A DNA stretch of 29,495 nucleotides. Source: Basidiobolus ranarum (taxonomy: Eukaryota > Basidiobolomycota > Basidiobolomycetes > Basidiobolales). Positions 10,034 through 20,495 of the stretch are shown in pieces (within the stretch, counting starts at the first letter, position 1; the number at the start of each line of letters is the position of its first letter). Location of the stretch: the NCBI GenBank assembly GCA_040143965.1, contig JASJQH010006980.1, forward strand, positions 1 to 29,495. The letters run 5' to 3'. Made by a program: the position numbers and the translations under genes. Under the pieces are notes generated by a model that was given only the letters and a program-made list of their open reading frames with translations, searched no databases and was not told the DNA's origin.

Positions 10034-11222
10034 ATGCCTTCTGCTTTCAGCGCCGTTCGTTTGAAGGTTCAATTGAAACTTACAGTGAACCGACTCAAGA
10101 TGTTGCAAGCGAAGAAGAAGTCATTAAACAACAAAATGCGTAAAGAACTGGCTTTGCTACTAGAAGCGGGAAAAGAAGAGAGCGCCAAGATTAGAGTAAG
10201 TGAAATAGTTTTTCGATGGGAACATTTGACTTATCTCTTAACTCTTATTTATTTCAGGTAGAGAGAGTTATCTTGGAAGATTTTCACACTGAAGCTCTGG
10301 AGATTTTGGAATTATATTGTGAATTGTTGCTGGCCAGATTTGGTTACATCGAACAGATCAAGTATGTGATTCTTACACTACTTATCATGTCACATTATCT
10401 TTTGCTCGTATTAAAAGAATCGTCCTAGTCAATGTGATCCAGCCATTCTTGAGGCTGTCCACACAATCATCTATGCTGGTACTCGTATATCGGAGGTTAA
10501 AGAGTTTCTATCCGTATGTTCATTTTATCAGCATTACTTTTAGTTATAACTAGCCTGACCTGAATTAACTCTCTTTAGGTACGTGACCAATTTGCCGCCA
10601 AATATGGGCGGGAGTTTGTCGTTACAGCTCTAGATAATAGAGATAGCACTGTGAACCCAAGGGTTTGTACTTTATTAATCGCAATAATATCACTTGTCAA
10701 ATACTGATCTGTTGGAATATAGATCATTCATAAACTACAGGTCCATACTCCTGAGCCCTTCTTGGTAAATCAGTATCTTCTAGATATAGCGAAAGCATAC
10801 AATGTTGATTGGAAACCAGACGATGAAAGCCTAGTAAGTCATCTCTCTGATCGAGGTTTATAAATGAATTCGACCATTAATACTTGATAGATATCAGATA
10901 TGATAAGTAACTCAGAAGATCTCCTCCAAGATGTTCCAACTCTTTCTTCTACACAAATTGGCGATACCCAAGAATCTATCATTCCTCAAGAGACTAAGAA
11001 TCAGGTACATAATATGAAGGGTTTTGTTTCTGTGCAGAAAGTTGTATTCAAGTAAACTCTCCCTTTGATTAGGAAAATGATGAGCCAGAAATACATCCCG
11101 ATTTTCCTCAGACGCCCATCAGCCATCCGAATGCTAGCTCCAATACAGAAACTCCAAAACCCAATGCATTACCAGACTTTGATGAATTGGCCCGTCGTTT
11201 TGAAGCATTGAAAAAGAGGTGA
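10034..11222 (+). CDS. IST1: IST1, ESCRT-III-associated regulator of Vps4
   Basis: IST1 is an ESCRT-III-like helical protein that binds Did2/CHMP1 and Vps4 and tunes membrane scission at endosomes and the cytokinetic bridge. Seven exons (10034-10195, 10258-10361, 10429-10513, 10579-10662, 10723-10833, 10891-11004, 11073-11222) give 269 residues. The N-terminal helices match the family: LKLTVNRLKMLQAKKKSLNNK, then the IEQIN/CDPAILEAV segment, VRDQFAAKYGREF, and HTPEPFLVNQYLLDIAKAYN followed by VDWKPD. A Ser/Thr/Pro-rich linker follows. The last 15 residues (255-269) fit the MIT-interacting MIM1 consensus: an acidic residue, then ELARRFEALKKR. All introns are 57-69 nt with GT-AG ends. Confidence 0.95.
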
Positions 11223-11298
11223 TCACTGTCTTAATGGCATCAGTTATTACTTGAGGTTTTGTTTCCTTTGTAAATACAGTGTCTGCGCCATTCATTGC

Positions 11299-11461
11299 TG
11301 TATCATTCATAGTTAATTACGAAGAGTAGTAGATTTATCTGTATCATTCATAGTTAATTACGAAGAGTAGTAGATTTATCTGTATCATTCATAGTTAATT
11401 ACGAAGAGTAGTAGATTTATCTGTATCATTCATAGTTAATTACGAAGAGTAGTAGATTTAT
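11299..11461. repeat. Minisatellite: 41-bp unit, four perfect copies
   Basis: Units start at 11299, 11340, 11381 and 11422. All begin TGTATCATTCATAGTTAATT and are identical over their full length; the last lacks only its final base. The array starts 76 bp after the IST1 stop, probably in its 3' UTR or terminator region. Zero divergence means recent expansion or ongoing homogenisation. Confidence 0.95.
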
Positions 11462-11616
11462 TGATGTGTTTGTGTGTATAAGAGTAAAAGTGTATACCCT
11501 CATGTACCCATTTCCACTTGCCACTAGAACTGATTAATTTACATGGACTAGGTGACTTGGATTGATTTGAAAACGGTTTACTTGCAAATGATTTATTGGA
11601 AAATTCATATTCATGT

Positions 11617-12636
11617 CTACAGTAAAAATGGAATTATACACCACCGATCAACGGGGAATTCTTCGATATTGTTTAAATACCACCGCCTTAGAGTCAAAGT
11701 AAGGAATGTTAGTGATAGAGATAGAGGTGTAGAAGAGATACTATGTTAACTCTACCTAGTTTGGAAACCTCTAGATATCATGCTTGCGCTTAGAAATATC
11801 GTCACTGCAAATACCAGTGTAGTTCTGGCTATCAGTGCAAATCCAAACCAAGCGAAGCATTCGAAGCAATAATGTGGACAGACTACCCAACGGAACCAAC
11901 CACGTTTAGGAACTCGATAGCTTCTTAGCACGTTGTACTTGCCTTTTCTAGGCCTTAACTCCATTAGAATCGAATGATGCCAAAGATTCCCTAACCAGCT
12001 GTACATGATCAATGGTATGGGACATAATAATTCACTTAAGCCAATCTTACTATGATTGTTAAAGATTGAGTAGCAACAAGTAGTCGCTATAATTGAATGA
12101 TATACTGTCAAATATATCACGGAAAATTGGCAAAGGTTTCCTGCATATCTAGTATAAACACAATGTAAATAACCGCTTCTATTACCTAAAAATGAAAGCC
12201 AATGTGAGCAATTTACCTATGTAAAAACAAGGTTTCCAACATTCGTTTCACGTAGTGTCCAAACAAAAATCCAAAAGTTGCTAAATGATATGAATTACAC
12301 CAGTCGCCATACTTGAAGTAAATGGTGAGCACAAGCATGGTAGGTACAAAGTGCGCTATAAACATTCCAGCTCGAGTGGTAATGGCCAAACGATGAAAAT
12401 AAGTTTTCCGAAATTTCCCATAAGGGGCGTTGAACTAAGATAAAAAGAGGTACAGAAATTGGTTGATATCAGTTAACACGTCAGTATATTAATAAAATAT
12501 GGTAGAAGCCCTTGATATACTTGCGGTAAGAAGCCTCTAGTACATCAAAATAGCATACCTTTCCTGTTCCTTCCAAATATACGATTATCCCACTCAAGAA
12601 AATATAGCCAAGTGTGAGTGTGCCTTGAAAGCTCAT
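11617..12636 (-). CDS. Steroid 5-alpha-reductase-like membrane enzyme (SRD5A/DET2 superfamily)
   Basis: The family comprises NADPH-dependent membrane reductases acting on conjugated double bonds of steroids, polyprenols or enoyl-CoA. Exons (minus strand) are 12636-12559, 12434-12217, 12178-11756 and 11686-11617, giving 262 residues. The N-terminus has FNAPYGKFRK, like the SAPYGR motif of 5-alpha reductases. The C-terminal catalytic half shows LRPRKGKYN, YRVPKRGWFRWVVCPHY (usual YKIPxGGLFxxVSxPHY) and an aromatic FECFAWFGFALI helix. The last 70-nt exon restores the family ending IIPFLL-stop. No ubiquitin-like N-terminal domain is present, which argues against a TSC13-type enoyl reductase. Intron 2 in this model is only 38 nt (12216-12179), the shortest in the window. 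The substrate is unknown. Confidence 0.85.
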
Positions 12637-13436
12637 CCCTCCAGGAGCTATAAATACGAGCTACGAGGGAGATGCTGCTGAAGTATTTCCACTCTATTTT
12701 CACAGCGAATTGGTTTCAATGGTATGCTGTCAAATCCGGCAAAGTGACAAATTATACTCAGGTGTAAAGAAGTAAATGATTTAAAGGTAGATCCACTATT
12801 TGTGTAATGGTTAGATTGGCGGAGTATGTGTGAGTGGAATAATTTTTGTTGCTTTAGGATACGTGTATAGTCGACATCAGTGTGACTTGTATTGGGGGAA
12901 ATGAATAAGGATATTGAGAAAAATAGATCATTCCTAGATCTATTTCAATTCCCGTAGGAATATTGACACTGGGTTCAGCGAATCGAGTGTAGTACCAATC
13001 TCCCCTGGCTTGTCACTTTGTACGTTGCTAGTTACTTGACGTAAATTGATAATTCTTAGCACTTGGCCAGAATCAAATCATGATTGGAATGGATCCACCA
13101 GGAAGCCACACTCGGTCTGCAAGTCTCCTGGGTTGCTAATCTCTGATCTGATACCCAACACCCGATGTGATAAGTACTTTTGCGCAGGCAGTTGATAGGA
13201 TTCGATTGTCCCTTGCTATGGTGAATTTATCTAATAGATCAATTATGTGTCACAGGTATCAAAGAACATAGTTACCTCCACCTATGACTATCTTTGATTG
13301 GATAAAAAATATCCATTTTAGCTTTCTGGAACAAGAAGGATCACCCATTTCTTCTAACCCTCAAAATTAAGATTCAATAAGAAGCAATTCTTTCAGTTGG
13401 TCCCATTTTTTTTGTCTTTCTACTATTGTGCACAAC
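12637..13436. other. Divergent intergenic region
   Basis: About 800 bases lie between the reductase start (-) and the WW-protein start (+). I see no coding frame, repeat or RNA gene. It must hold both promoters. Confidence 0.5.
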
Positions 13437-15758
13437 ATGCGTCCGGAGAATCGTGGATTTCCTCCTAATAGAGCGAGAACTTTCAACAATAGACAAAGAG
13501 AAAACCTAACTGGTTCAAACAGTGAAGAGATTGCCGTAAGACGACCTAGATTTCGTAACGACCAACAAAACCAACATAGTAGTAACAGAGACTTTAATGA
13601 GACGAATTATTTTCCACAAAACAGTGAACGTGGAAGACCTCGTTGTGCTCCTTCTAATTTTCAGAATAGAAGGGAGATAGATTTTAACAAGGTAGCTAAT
13701 TGATATGAATCTTCAAAAGAGATCCTTCCTTCTCTTATATTACTGGTGCTACAGAGCAGACTTGTTTTTCGAAAGAATTATTTGAGTTAAACTTTGAGTC
13801 TATGCTCGTGTCGAAACCTTGACTCGAAATAGCGCTTTTTTCATATGAGCATGCACACTTGTACATATGTCTATATACTTTGGACTTTGAACAAGAGTTT
13901 TCTGGAAATCTCTACTCCCTCATCAACTTATTTATGAAACTCACCGTAAGTTTACCTTTTCAAGACGAAGCAACCTGAACGTGATTACAACAGAAACCGT
14001 AGAGGGCGTGGCTCTCAAAATTATAGAGGAGATGACCGTAGAAACAACTATTCGACGAACAATAGGCATGTTGATAAAATCATATTCATAAATAGCCACA
14101 GATGTGCTCCGATATTCGAAATAGTTTTGTTAATTCCGACCTGATATTCTAGGAGATACGAAACAAAGGAGAGACCTCGTGATGTTGAAGATAATCTACC
14201 TCACAATGAGACGACAAAAAAAGTAGAATCGTTACATTTGAAAGAGAATACGCCTGTTGAACCCGATCCAGAAAAACCTAACGATGCTCACGAAGGTAAA
14301 GAGATAAATACCAAACAGCACGAGAAAGCTCAGGTATATGAAAATGTTCAGCATAAGCATTCGACAAAGGATGAGTCCCATTCGAATTTAAAGGTTTCTG
14401 CTTTCGACGAACCTGAGGATGTAATTTCTTTCCATGCTGACGAAGAAGATGAGATGCTTCTTTACGGGGATGATTCCGACGATGAGGAAATAGAGAGCAG
14501 TTCTCACACACCATCCAATACTAATTCCCATTCTGATGAAACTAACCAACTCTCTGTAAAGAACCCAAATGGGGTTAAAAGTACCACAGAGAAAGAACCT
14601 ACGGTAGTGGAGAATAAACCGAAATCGGCACTTGTAAGCGAGAAGAAATGTCAAAGGGAGAATATTAAAGAGGATTTGAAAGAAACAACTGTGAAGGAGA
14701 CAGTAGTTAGCCATAAGGAAGATACCACTCTCACAAAACGCTCATCGAGTCGCGACTCGAATCAATCTCATAAGAGATCACGAACCAGCTCACCCATTCC
14801 CCAGCCATGGACAAAAGTTTATTCTAGTAAAGGTGAATTATATTTTTATAACCCAGACACAAATGAGAGTCGTTGGACTATTCCCGAATTCAAGCCTGCA
14901 GATCAACACGAAAGACAAGCAAAGCACGATTTGTGTACTCCCAGCGATTCCCTCAAACGCTCTCCTACATCACGAGATTATGACTGGGAGAGAAGATCTA
15001 ATAGACATCGGGGAGGGGATTCTTGGCGTCCAGAGGAGCGCAAAGCGAATGATCTTGCAGACTTACATCGAAATTCTGGGGATAATTCGGCGATAAAAGA
15101 AGAGAAAGGTAAATTTTCTGATACAAAAGCTCAAACAATTTGGTCCGATCGCATAGCGTCTAAGCTCGTGTATTCCGATTTTTGGAAAAGCCCCCTTCTC
15201 GCGGGATGATAGATATGGATCCAACAAACCTGAACGTAGAGATCGCCGTCAGAACCAGGCCGATGTCTACCGTCCTTCACAGTCGTTTACTCTGCCATAT
15301 GAAGATCGCCACTTTTCTAGGCGCTCTGGTCGAAATTCTCGAGAGCATTCCATTGGTATTGTAACAACTTTCACGTATCGCTTCATTTATGATCCAATGC
15401 TGACCATCGTATATCTTACGCGTCAGATCGCACACAAGATGCTCCTTTTCGGTCTGATAGTAGGATGGACCAAAGATTTACAAACCAACCATTTCGCCAA
15501 TATTCACCTCAACGTCGTCTCCCCGATCGAAAAACCTCTCGTGGATCCTCTAACGACATACCTATCACTGAGCATTTAACCAGGACAAACTCGTATGAAT
15601 CCCGAGAGAGGAGAGGACGTCCAAATTTTGAACCAAGGTCTGACTTTAAGGACCCTTCAATTAGGAACCCTGGTGGGGATTTTTATGGTCGGTCACAACA
15701 TAGTGAGCCTCAACACTGGCGATACGCTCCAAGGACAGAAGGGGAACATAGGAGATAG
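13437..15758 (+). CDS. WW-domain, Arg-rich RNA-processing-like protein
   Basis: Five exons (13437-13691, 13965-14065, 14153-15108, 15191-15355, 15427-15758) total 1809 nt and give 602 residues. The order is: Arg/Asn-rich N-terminus (NRARTFNNRQRENL), an RG-rich segment from exon 2 (NRNRRGRGSQNYRGDDRR), and an acidic middle (ISFHADEEDEMLLYGDD). Then come a Lys/Glu/Ser stretch, a WW domain (PQPWTKVYSSKGELYFYNP…SRW, about residue 335) and a long RS/RD-like tail to the stop. The single WW domain with RG and RS-type flanks suggests binding to proline-rich partners in pre-mRNA processing, as inference; I recognise no named orthologue. Intron 1 (273 nt) is unusually long here. Intron 2 requires a GC donor (AG|GCATGT) to keep frame. 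Confidence 0.8.
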
Positions 15759-16147
15759 CTGGTGGGCTAGTAATCAAGTTTGTCTCATTCGCTGATCGAT
15801 GCTTTTATTCTTGATTCTTTTGCATGCAACTTGCTCATCGAAGTAAGATAAACTGAAAGCACACTTCATACATATAAATATATTCCGCGTTTATTACATA
15901 AATCCTTTCAACCAACTTCAATAATCTCCATTGGCTTATGTTTCGTTGATGTTGCCGACCTTCAGTAAAAAGTATGGTCATATCTATATATTATATATTC
16001 CTCATCCGAAAAAGTAATCAACTTCTCCAGAATAAACCATCATTTTCATTTCACCTTTGCTCACATGACCTAGTGACGTATAGACTACTTAGAGTATAGA
16101 ATTAATATATGGGCCTGATACCCCAGTCTATAGTGGTATTTGAAACA
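15759..16147. other. Intergenic
   Basis: About 390 AT-rich bases lie between the WW-protein stop and the RING-like gene. There is no gene, repeat or RNA I can support. Confidence 0.5.
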
Positions 16148-16339
16148 ATGTCAAGCACCCCAAGTCTCGCTATGGACGACGAGCTCTGTCTTGTGTGCAA
16201 AAAGCTACCTATTAGTTACGCACCGCGCTCATGTGGATGCCCTACTCTATGTAAGAAATGCGCCATGAAACAAGCTACTGGCGGTAAATGTCGTAAATGT
16301 GGTGAGTTCTTCGCCGAATTGAAGAAGATTAGAGATTGA
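16148..16339 (+). CDS. Short RING-like zinc-finger protein (63 aa)
   Basis: ATG 16148 to TGA 16337-16339 encodes 63 residues that are almost entirely a zinc-binding module. It has CLVC near the N-terminus, CGC then LCKKC in the middle and CRKC near the end, a compact C3HC4-like spacing without a clear histidine. After it comes FAELKKIRD. Stand-alone modules of this kind are known in protists, plants and prokaryotes as RING-type domains of unclear partner, and E3 ligase activity cannot be inferred from sequence. In-frame ATGs at 16109 and 16172 are alternatives. I prefer 16148 because it has an A-rich upstream context (AACAATG). Confidence 0.75.
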   Translation: MSSTPSLAMDDELCLVCKKLPISYAPRSCGCPTLCKKCAMKQATGGKCRKCGEFFAELKKIRD

Positions 16340-16521
16340 ACCAAATGGGTGAACAAGAATTCCTAAATATCGCACTACAGTCAACATACTAAGCCCATCT
16401 ATATCAGCTTTCATCTCTTTTTATTTATATCTTCAGAGTTTTGTTATTATGACGGCAAGAAATCTTTCGAAAATAAATGCTACCTCTCAGTATTTGCTTT
16501 TATAATACATGAAATACTGTT

Positions 16522-17352
16522 TTAAAAGTACTCTTTACAATATTCGTCTGCCTCGACGTAACTATCTAACCCACCAATATCTAACCTACCAGTGATGGGT
16601 ACTGAATGAATGGTGGTTTTTTTGTAAAGCCATTTTATAAGATTACCAGGCGCATCAGTTGCCTCTTTTGATACCCGTTGTTGACTCATCTCAGCTAGAA
16701 ACAGCTTGATAAGCTTTAAGTCCTCTTTTTTGAACAAGTAAAAGCAAGGGCAAGCGAATCTAGAGTTTGTCTCATCCAGTTTAGGTTTCTCCAAGAAATT
16801 GGAGATACAATTAGAGTTATCTAGCTCCAATATACCATTTTTCTGAGTATCGGTGACGACGTAATGAGTAGTCAAAGAGGTCTTAAAAGTTGAAAAATGT
16901 GTAAAAAAATTTTCAAGTTCAAAGTCCTTTAACAATAATATATCAGCACCAATAACCAAAGTATTCTCCAAACTTCCATAAGAATTAATAGAAAGTTCCA
17001 AGTCTTTAACCGCTCCCAAACGTGTTTCATTAGTGAGTGTATGATTGTTGAAGATATTTTTACGGGGGAAGTTGTGTTTACTCGCCCAGTCTTGGAACCT
17101 TGTATGGTGTGTTTCGTTAGTTATTATATACACATTATCGAGTTTGAACTTCAACGATGTAGTCGATGACTTTTCAAATTGCTGAAGCAATTCCCACCAA
17201 CGAGTGAGTAAAGCGTCATAGTTTCCAAGCGGTACCAAAGCTTTAGGTAGTCCAAGCAAAGAGCTATATTTTCCGGAGATATCCTGCTCTATATCTCTCT
17301 GTAGTCTAGTTCCGTACCCAGCACTTAAGAATATCACTTTCAAGGAGCACAT
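16522..17352 (-). CDS. NTP-transferase (sugar nucleotidyltransferase-like) family protein
   Basis: A single exon encodes 276 residues. The N-terminus reads KVIFLSAGYGTRLQRD, the nucleotide-binding signature (GxGTRL) of sugar-1-phosphate nucleotidyltransferases. KALVPLGN corresponds to the usual KPxxPxx, LVIGADILLL to the strand carrying the metal-binding aspartate, and FLEKPK to the EKP motif. IDS-type ending DIGGLDSYVEA resembles WxDVGTPxxY. All core motifs are present, so the protein should bind NTP and a sugar phosphate, but the divergence leaves the sugar unknown. It lacks the left-handed beta-helix acyl/hexapeptide tail of GDP-mannose pyrophosphorylase, so it is a catalytic domain alone. 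The gene is convergent with the RING-like gene. Confidence 0.85.
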   Translation of the reverse strand: MCSLKVIFLSAGYGTRLQRDIEQDISGKYSSLLGLPKALVPLGNYDALLTRWWELLQQFEKSSTTSLKFKLDNVYIITNETHHTRFQDWASKHNFPRKNIFNNHTLTNETRLGAVKDLELSINSYGSLENTLVIGADILLLKDFELENFFTHFSTFKTSLTTHYVVTDTQKNGILELDNSNCISNFLEKPKLDETNSRFACPCFYLFKKEDLKLIKLFLAEMSQQRVSKEATDAPGNLIKWLYKKTTIHSVPITGRLDIGGLDSYVEADEYCKEYF

Positions 17353-18131
17353 TATGAGTATAGTGTATATAGGAAGTACGAAATGATAATAACCGCATAG
17401 ATTAATATCCTGACGATCAAGCGAATCCCAGAAATTGGAAGATACTTACTCCGAGACAAGGTATCATATTTTCTTGGTAAATATGGTGAACTGTAAAATC
17501 CAAGTTATAGCTTCATGGTAAAAGATTCCCCAACACTTGCATGCATGGGTTCCACCAACTGTCAAAGACAGTATTTTAATAGAATATGGCTGTCAAAACG
17601 TATTCTGTACTAATTTGAGAAGTGAAACCTAAACACCAAGTGAATTGTTGATGGAAATATCAAAGGATAAAGCCCTCAAGCTGTCAAAAGGTGAGCTAAA
17701 TTTAGAGATGGTTTCAGTAGCTGTAACCTAAAACCCAACATCTAAATTGGATTCGAGTTCCACGGCAATGTCGCACTTAGGCATGTCACCTCTCTACTAA
17801 CTCGATCACACTAGGAAAAGACTACTGGGTAAGCAAGTGCAGCTGGGTAATACTAGTTCTTTATTGGCCAATACTACTCATATGCTAAATTAACACATGG
17901 TGGTTTGAAAGGTAAGCCTCTGATATTCCCACGTAAATCCCTAGTAAACTTCACCAACCTCAGCAATATATCACCTTTCGACTGAGGTATCTTTTTAGCA
18001 GCCTGTTGCTGCCTTATTTGGCTAAAATGGCCTAGATGAAGACTGGCTTTCTTACGCTTTCCTACTTGACACCAAAGTATTGTCAGATTTGGTCATTCGA
18101 CATTTTCAACCAATAATATATTTTATGTAAC
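17353..18131. other. Divergent intergenic region with repeated CTGTCAAA motif
   Basis: This is a promoter region between the nucleotidyltransferase (-) and the mitochondrial carrier (+). CTGTCAAA occurs at 17559-17566, 17590-17597 and 17681-17688, a possible TGTCA-type factor site. No coding frame is supported. Confidence 0.4.
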
Positions 18132-18154
18132 TCCTCGAAATCGAGGTATAAAAG
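18132..18154 (+). promoter_or_regulatory. 14-bp palindrome directly abutting a TATA box
   Basis: CCTCGAAATCGAGG (18132-18145) is a perfect inverted repeat, with 6-bp arms and an AA centre. It ends one base before TATAAAAG (18147-18154), 116 bp ahead of the carrier ATG. The position suggests a dimeric operator next to the core promoter of the carrier gene. Confidence 0.6.
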
Positions 18155-18270
18155 GAACTTTGGTGCTTTGTGAATCGAAACTTTCATTTGTTCTTTTTGA
18201 TAGTGTTCTTGTGCTCGATTCACTATCTATTCTACTTTTTGGTTGCACTTGGATTCTACGTTAGCAAAGC

Positions 18271-19328
18271 ATGTCTACAACCGCTGGAACCGTCTCTATC
18301 TCTCCCGTTACTCTTCCAAAGAATGAATCTGCCACCAAAAAGTAGGTTTCCACGCTTCTTTAGCATATTGGGAATATCATTTTGACCCTTTGCATCACTT
18401 GTAGACTTGTTTTAAAACTATTTAATGGTGCTATTGCCGGAGTGGTTGGTACCTTGATTATCTATCCATTGGATATGGTGAAAACGCGTTTACAAAGTCA
18501 AAAGCCCGATGCGTTTGGGAATCTTCGTTACAAAGGAGGGTATGTACTGCTCTTTATTTGTGTTTTTAACGCGTATACTAAAGGTTTTTTTTCTTAAATA
18601 GAGTTCATTGTTTCAAAACCATCGTCCAAGCTGAAGGAGCTCGTGGTTTATACCGAGGTTTGGTGCCAAATCTTATTGGTATTACCCCTGAGAAAGCTAT
18701 CAAACTTGCAGTGAACGACTACGCTCGTGAATATTTGGCAAAATCAAATAATGTAGACCCAGAACACCTTCCAATTCACTTGGGAATGCTAGCAGGTGCC
18801 ACCGCAGGATTTTGTCAAGTAATTGCAACCAACCCAATGGAAATTGTTAAAATTCAAATGCAAGTTGCCGGTGCTGACTTAAAACCAGGACAACCGAGAG
18901 CTACTGCGATCCAAGTAGTTCAGAAGTTAGGTCTAAGAGGGGTATATAAGGGTACTCCGGCCACATTACTTAGAGATGTGCCATTCTCTATTCTATTCTT
19001 CCCATCCCACGCATACTTGAAAACCCTATGTGCTGACTCGAATGGAAATGTTTCCTTCCCAGCTGTATTTGGGTCTGGAATTGTGGCTGGTGTCTTCGCT
19101 GCTGGTGCAGTTACTCCTGCTGATGTGATTAAAACCCGTTTACAAGTTGCCCCCAAACCTGGAGATCCCGTTTACCGCGGTTTCGCTCATTGCTTCAAGG
19201 AGGTTGTACGCAACGAAGGTCCTGCAGCACTCTTCAAGGGAGTTGTACCTCGTTGTATGATTGTAGCACCATTGTTCGGCTTCGCTCTACTTACCTATGA
19301 AGCTCAACAACGGTATCTCAAAATCTAA
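18271..19328 (+). CDS. Mitochondrial carrier, glutamate-carrier type (SLC25A18/22-like)
   Basis: This is an inner-membrane solute carrier with three tandem repeats of two helices. Exons 18271-18341, 18405-18539 and 18602-19328 give 310 residues; each junction keeps frame and restores GGVHCFKTI. The three carrier signatures are visible: YPLDMVKTRLQSQ, NPMEIVKIQMQ and TPADVIKTRLQ, each followed by an R/K-G-aromatic segment (GLYRG, GVYKG, ALFKG). The stretch TPEKAIKLAVND is characteristic of glutamate and aspartate/glutamate carriers. There are no N-terminal EF hands, so it is more like the H+/glutamate symporter than the Ca-regulated exchanger. A TATA box and palindrome stand upstream. Confidence 0.9.
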
Positions 19329-19592
19329 ACTCTAACACCCACAACATCATCATTATGAGGTTATTGTAAAGTCCAAAGTAATCTTTCTCATCTACCAACA
19401 TTGAAAGGAATTCACATTGTCCAAATCATAGAACTTCCACATAATAGAGTCCTCTCATTCATCACTTTGACTCGATTCTTAACCAGCATTCACTTATGGC
19501 CGCCACTTAATAGTAACATACCCTTGATTTGTTCATTTTGTTCACCTAATATACTCGTCATTTCATTTTCTTTGTGAGAACATATATACATC

Positions 19593-20495
19593 TTATTTTA
19601 TTGTGATTTCCCGTTTAGACATGGACGAGATCTCTATCTCCACGTGTTCCGAACGGTTTCTGTAGGAGTTATGGTTGATCTCCAGTGTATTGGGGGCTGG
19701 TTGAACATCAGTTCTTCGCACATTGTAAGAGGTCCGACATTGCTGAGTGGTAAGTAGGGAAAGGAATATCCCTAAAAAGAAAAGGATTAGATTGAAGAAT
19801 TCATTGTCAGTAATCGAATTGGATTTACATAAAGCATGAAGTAATACTCCAGATTGAAGGACCCTCAGAATCTGTAAGATAAGCACCAATATAGTCACCA
19901 GTGTGATTAAAATGAGAGAGATAAAACCATCCCGAATGAGTACTTTAAATATGGGTGATGAACTAACTTTGGCATATTTGTACATGGAAAGGACGGTCAT
20001 CGAAGCCAAGAAAACGATAATACATGTACTGTTGGTCAGTAATAAGATGATGTAAATGTCACTCGTTACCCAAGAGCAATTCCCTTGTGAATTCGCGAAG
20101 ATATTTCGAGTGTTCTTCAGCATGAATACCTCAACCATTATATGGGATACTTGGGAGAATCCAAATATTCCTTGTATAAGTCGAGCATGTCGATTGATAC
20201 ACACTGATCTCAAATATACAAGTGTAAGCACCAACGTAACTGATGTGAAGGCCATAATATTGTACGTGTAAAAGTAGATGGTGCAGTTTGGTTGGTAGCT
20301 AAATAATCTTATGCCAAGATTTATGAACCCTGTGCAGAGTAGTAGCAATGATTGTACTAAATTTATCTTGTAGATAAGCGCTCGGTCTCCTATCACCATT
20401 CTTATCGAGTCATATACGTCTCGAACGACTGGAAGGAAGGTAAATGTGACGAGTAAGAACTCTACCCGATCATTTATCATCGCGTCTTGGTTCAT
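19593..20495 (-). CDS. Seven-helix integral membrane protein, GPCR-like topology
   Basis: A single exon encodes 300 residues. Seven hydrophobic segments are visible in order: VEFLLVTFTFLPVV, INLVQSLLLLCTGF, IMAFTSVTLVLTLVYL, IFGFSQVSHIMVEVFML, IYIILLLTNSTCIIVFL, GFISLILITLVTILVLIL and FFNLILFFLGIFLSLL. A polar Ser/Asn/Glu-rich tail of about 50 residues follows and should be cytosolic. There is no signal peptide and no rhodopsin-type DRY or NPxxY motif. The short N-terminus and 7TM plan fit orphan fungal receptor-like proteins, but no family is assigned. A TATATATA stretch (20512-20519) lies just upstream. The gene is convergent with the carrier gene. Confidence 0.7.
   Translation of the reverse strand: MNQDAMINDRVEFLLVTFTFLPVVRDVYDSIRMVIGDRALIYKINLVQSLLLLCTGFINLGIRLFSYQPNCTIYFYTYNIMAFTSVTLVLTLVYLRSVCINRHARLIQGIFGFSQVSHIMVEVFMLKNTRNIFANSQGNCSWVTSDIYIILLLTNSTCIIVFLASMTVLSMYKYAKVSSSPIFKVLIRDGFISLILITLVTILVLILQILRVLQSGVLLHALCKSNSITDNEFFNLILFFLGIFLSLLTTQQCRTSYNVRRTDVQPAPNTLEINHNSYRNRSEHVEIEISSMSKREITIK

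Noticed and set aside
13946-13964. A 19-nt GTAAGT…CAAG intron just before WW-gene exon 2
   Set aside because: It is too short to splice by ordinary means, and the sequence before it lacks the Arg/Asn-rich composition of the gene.
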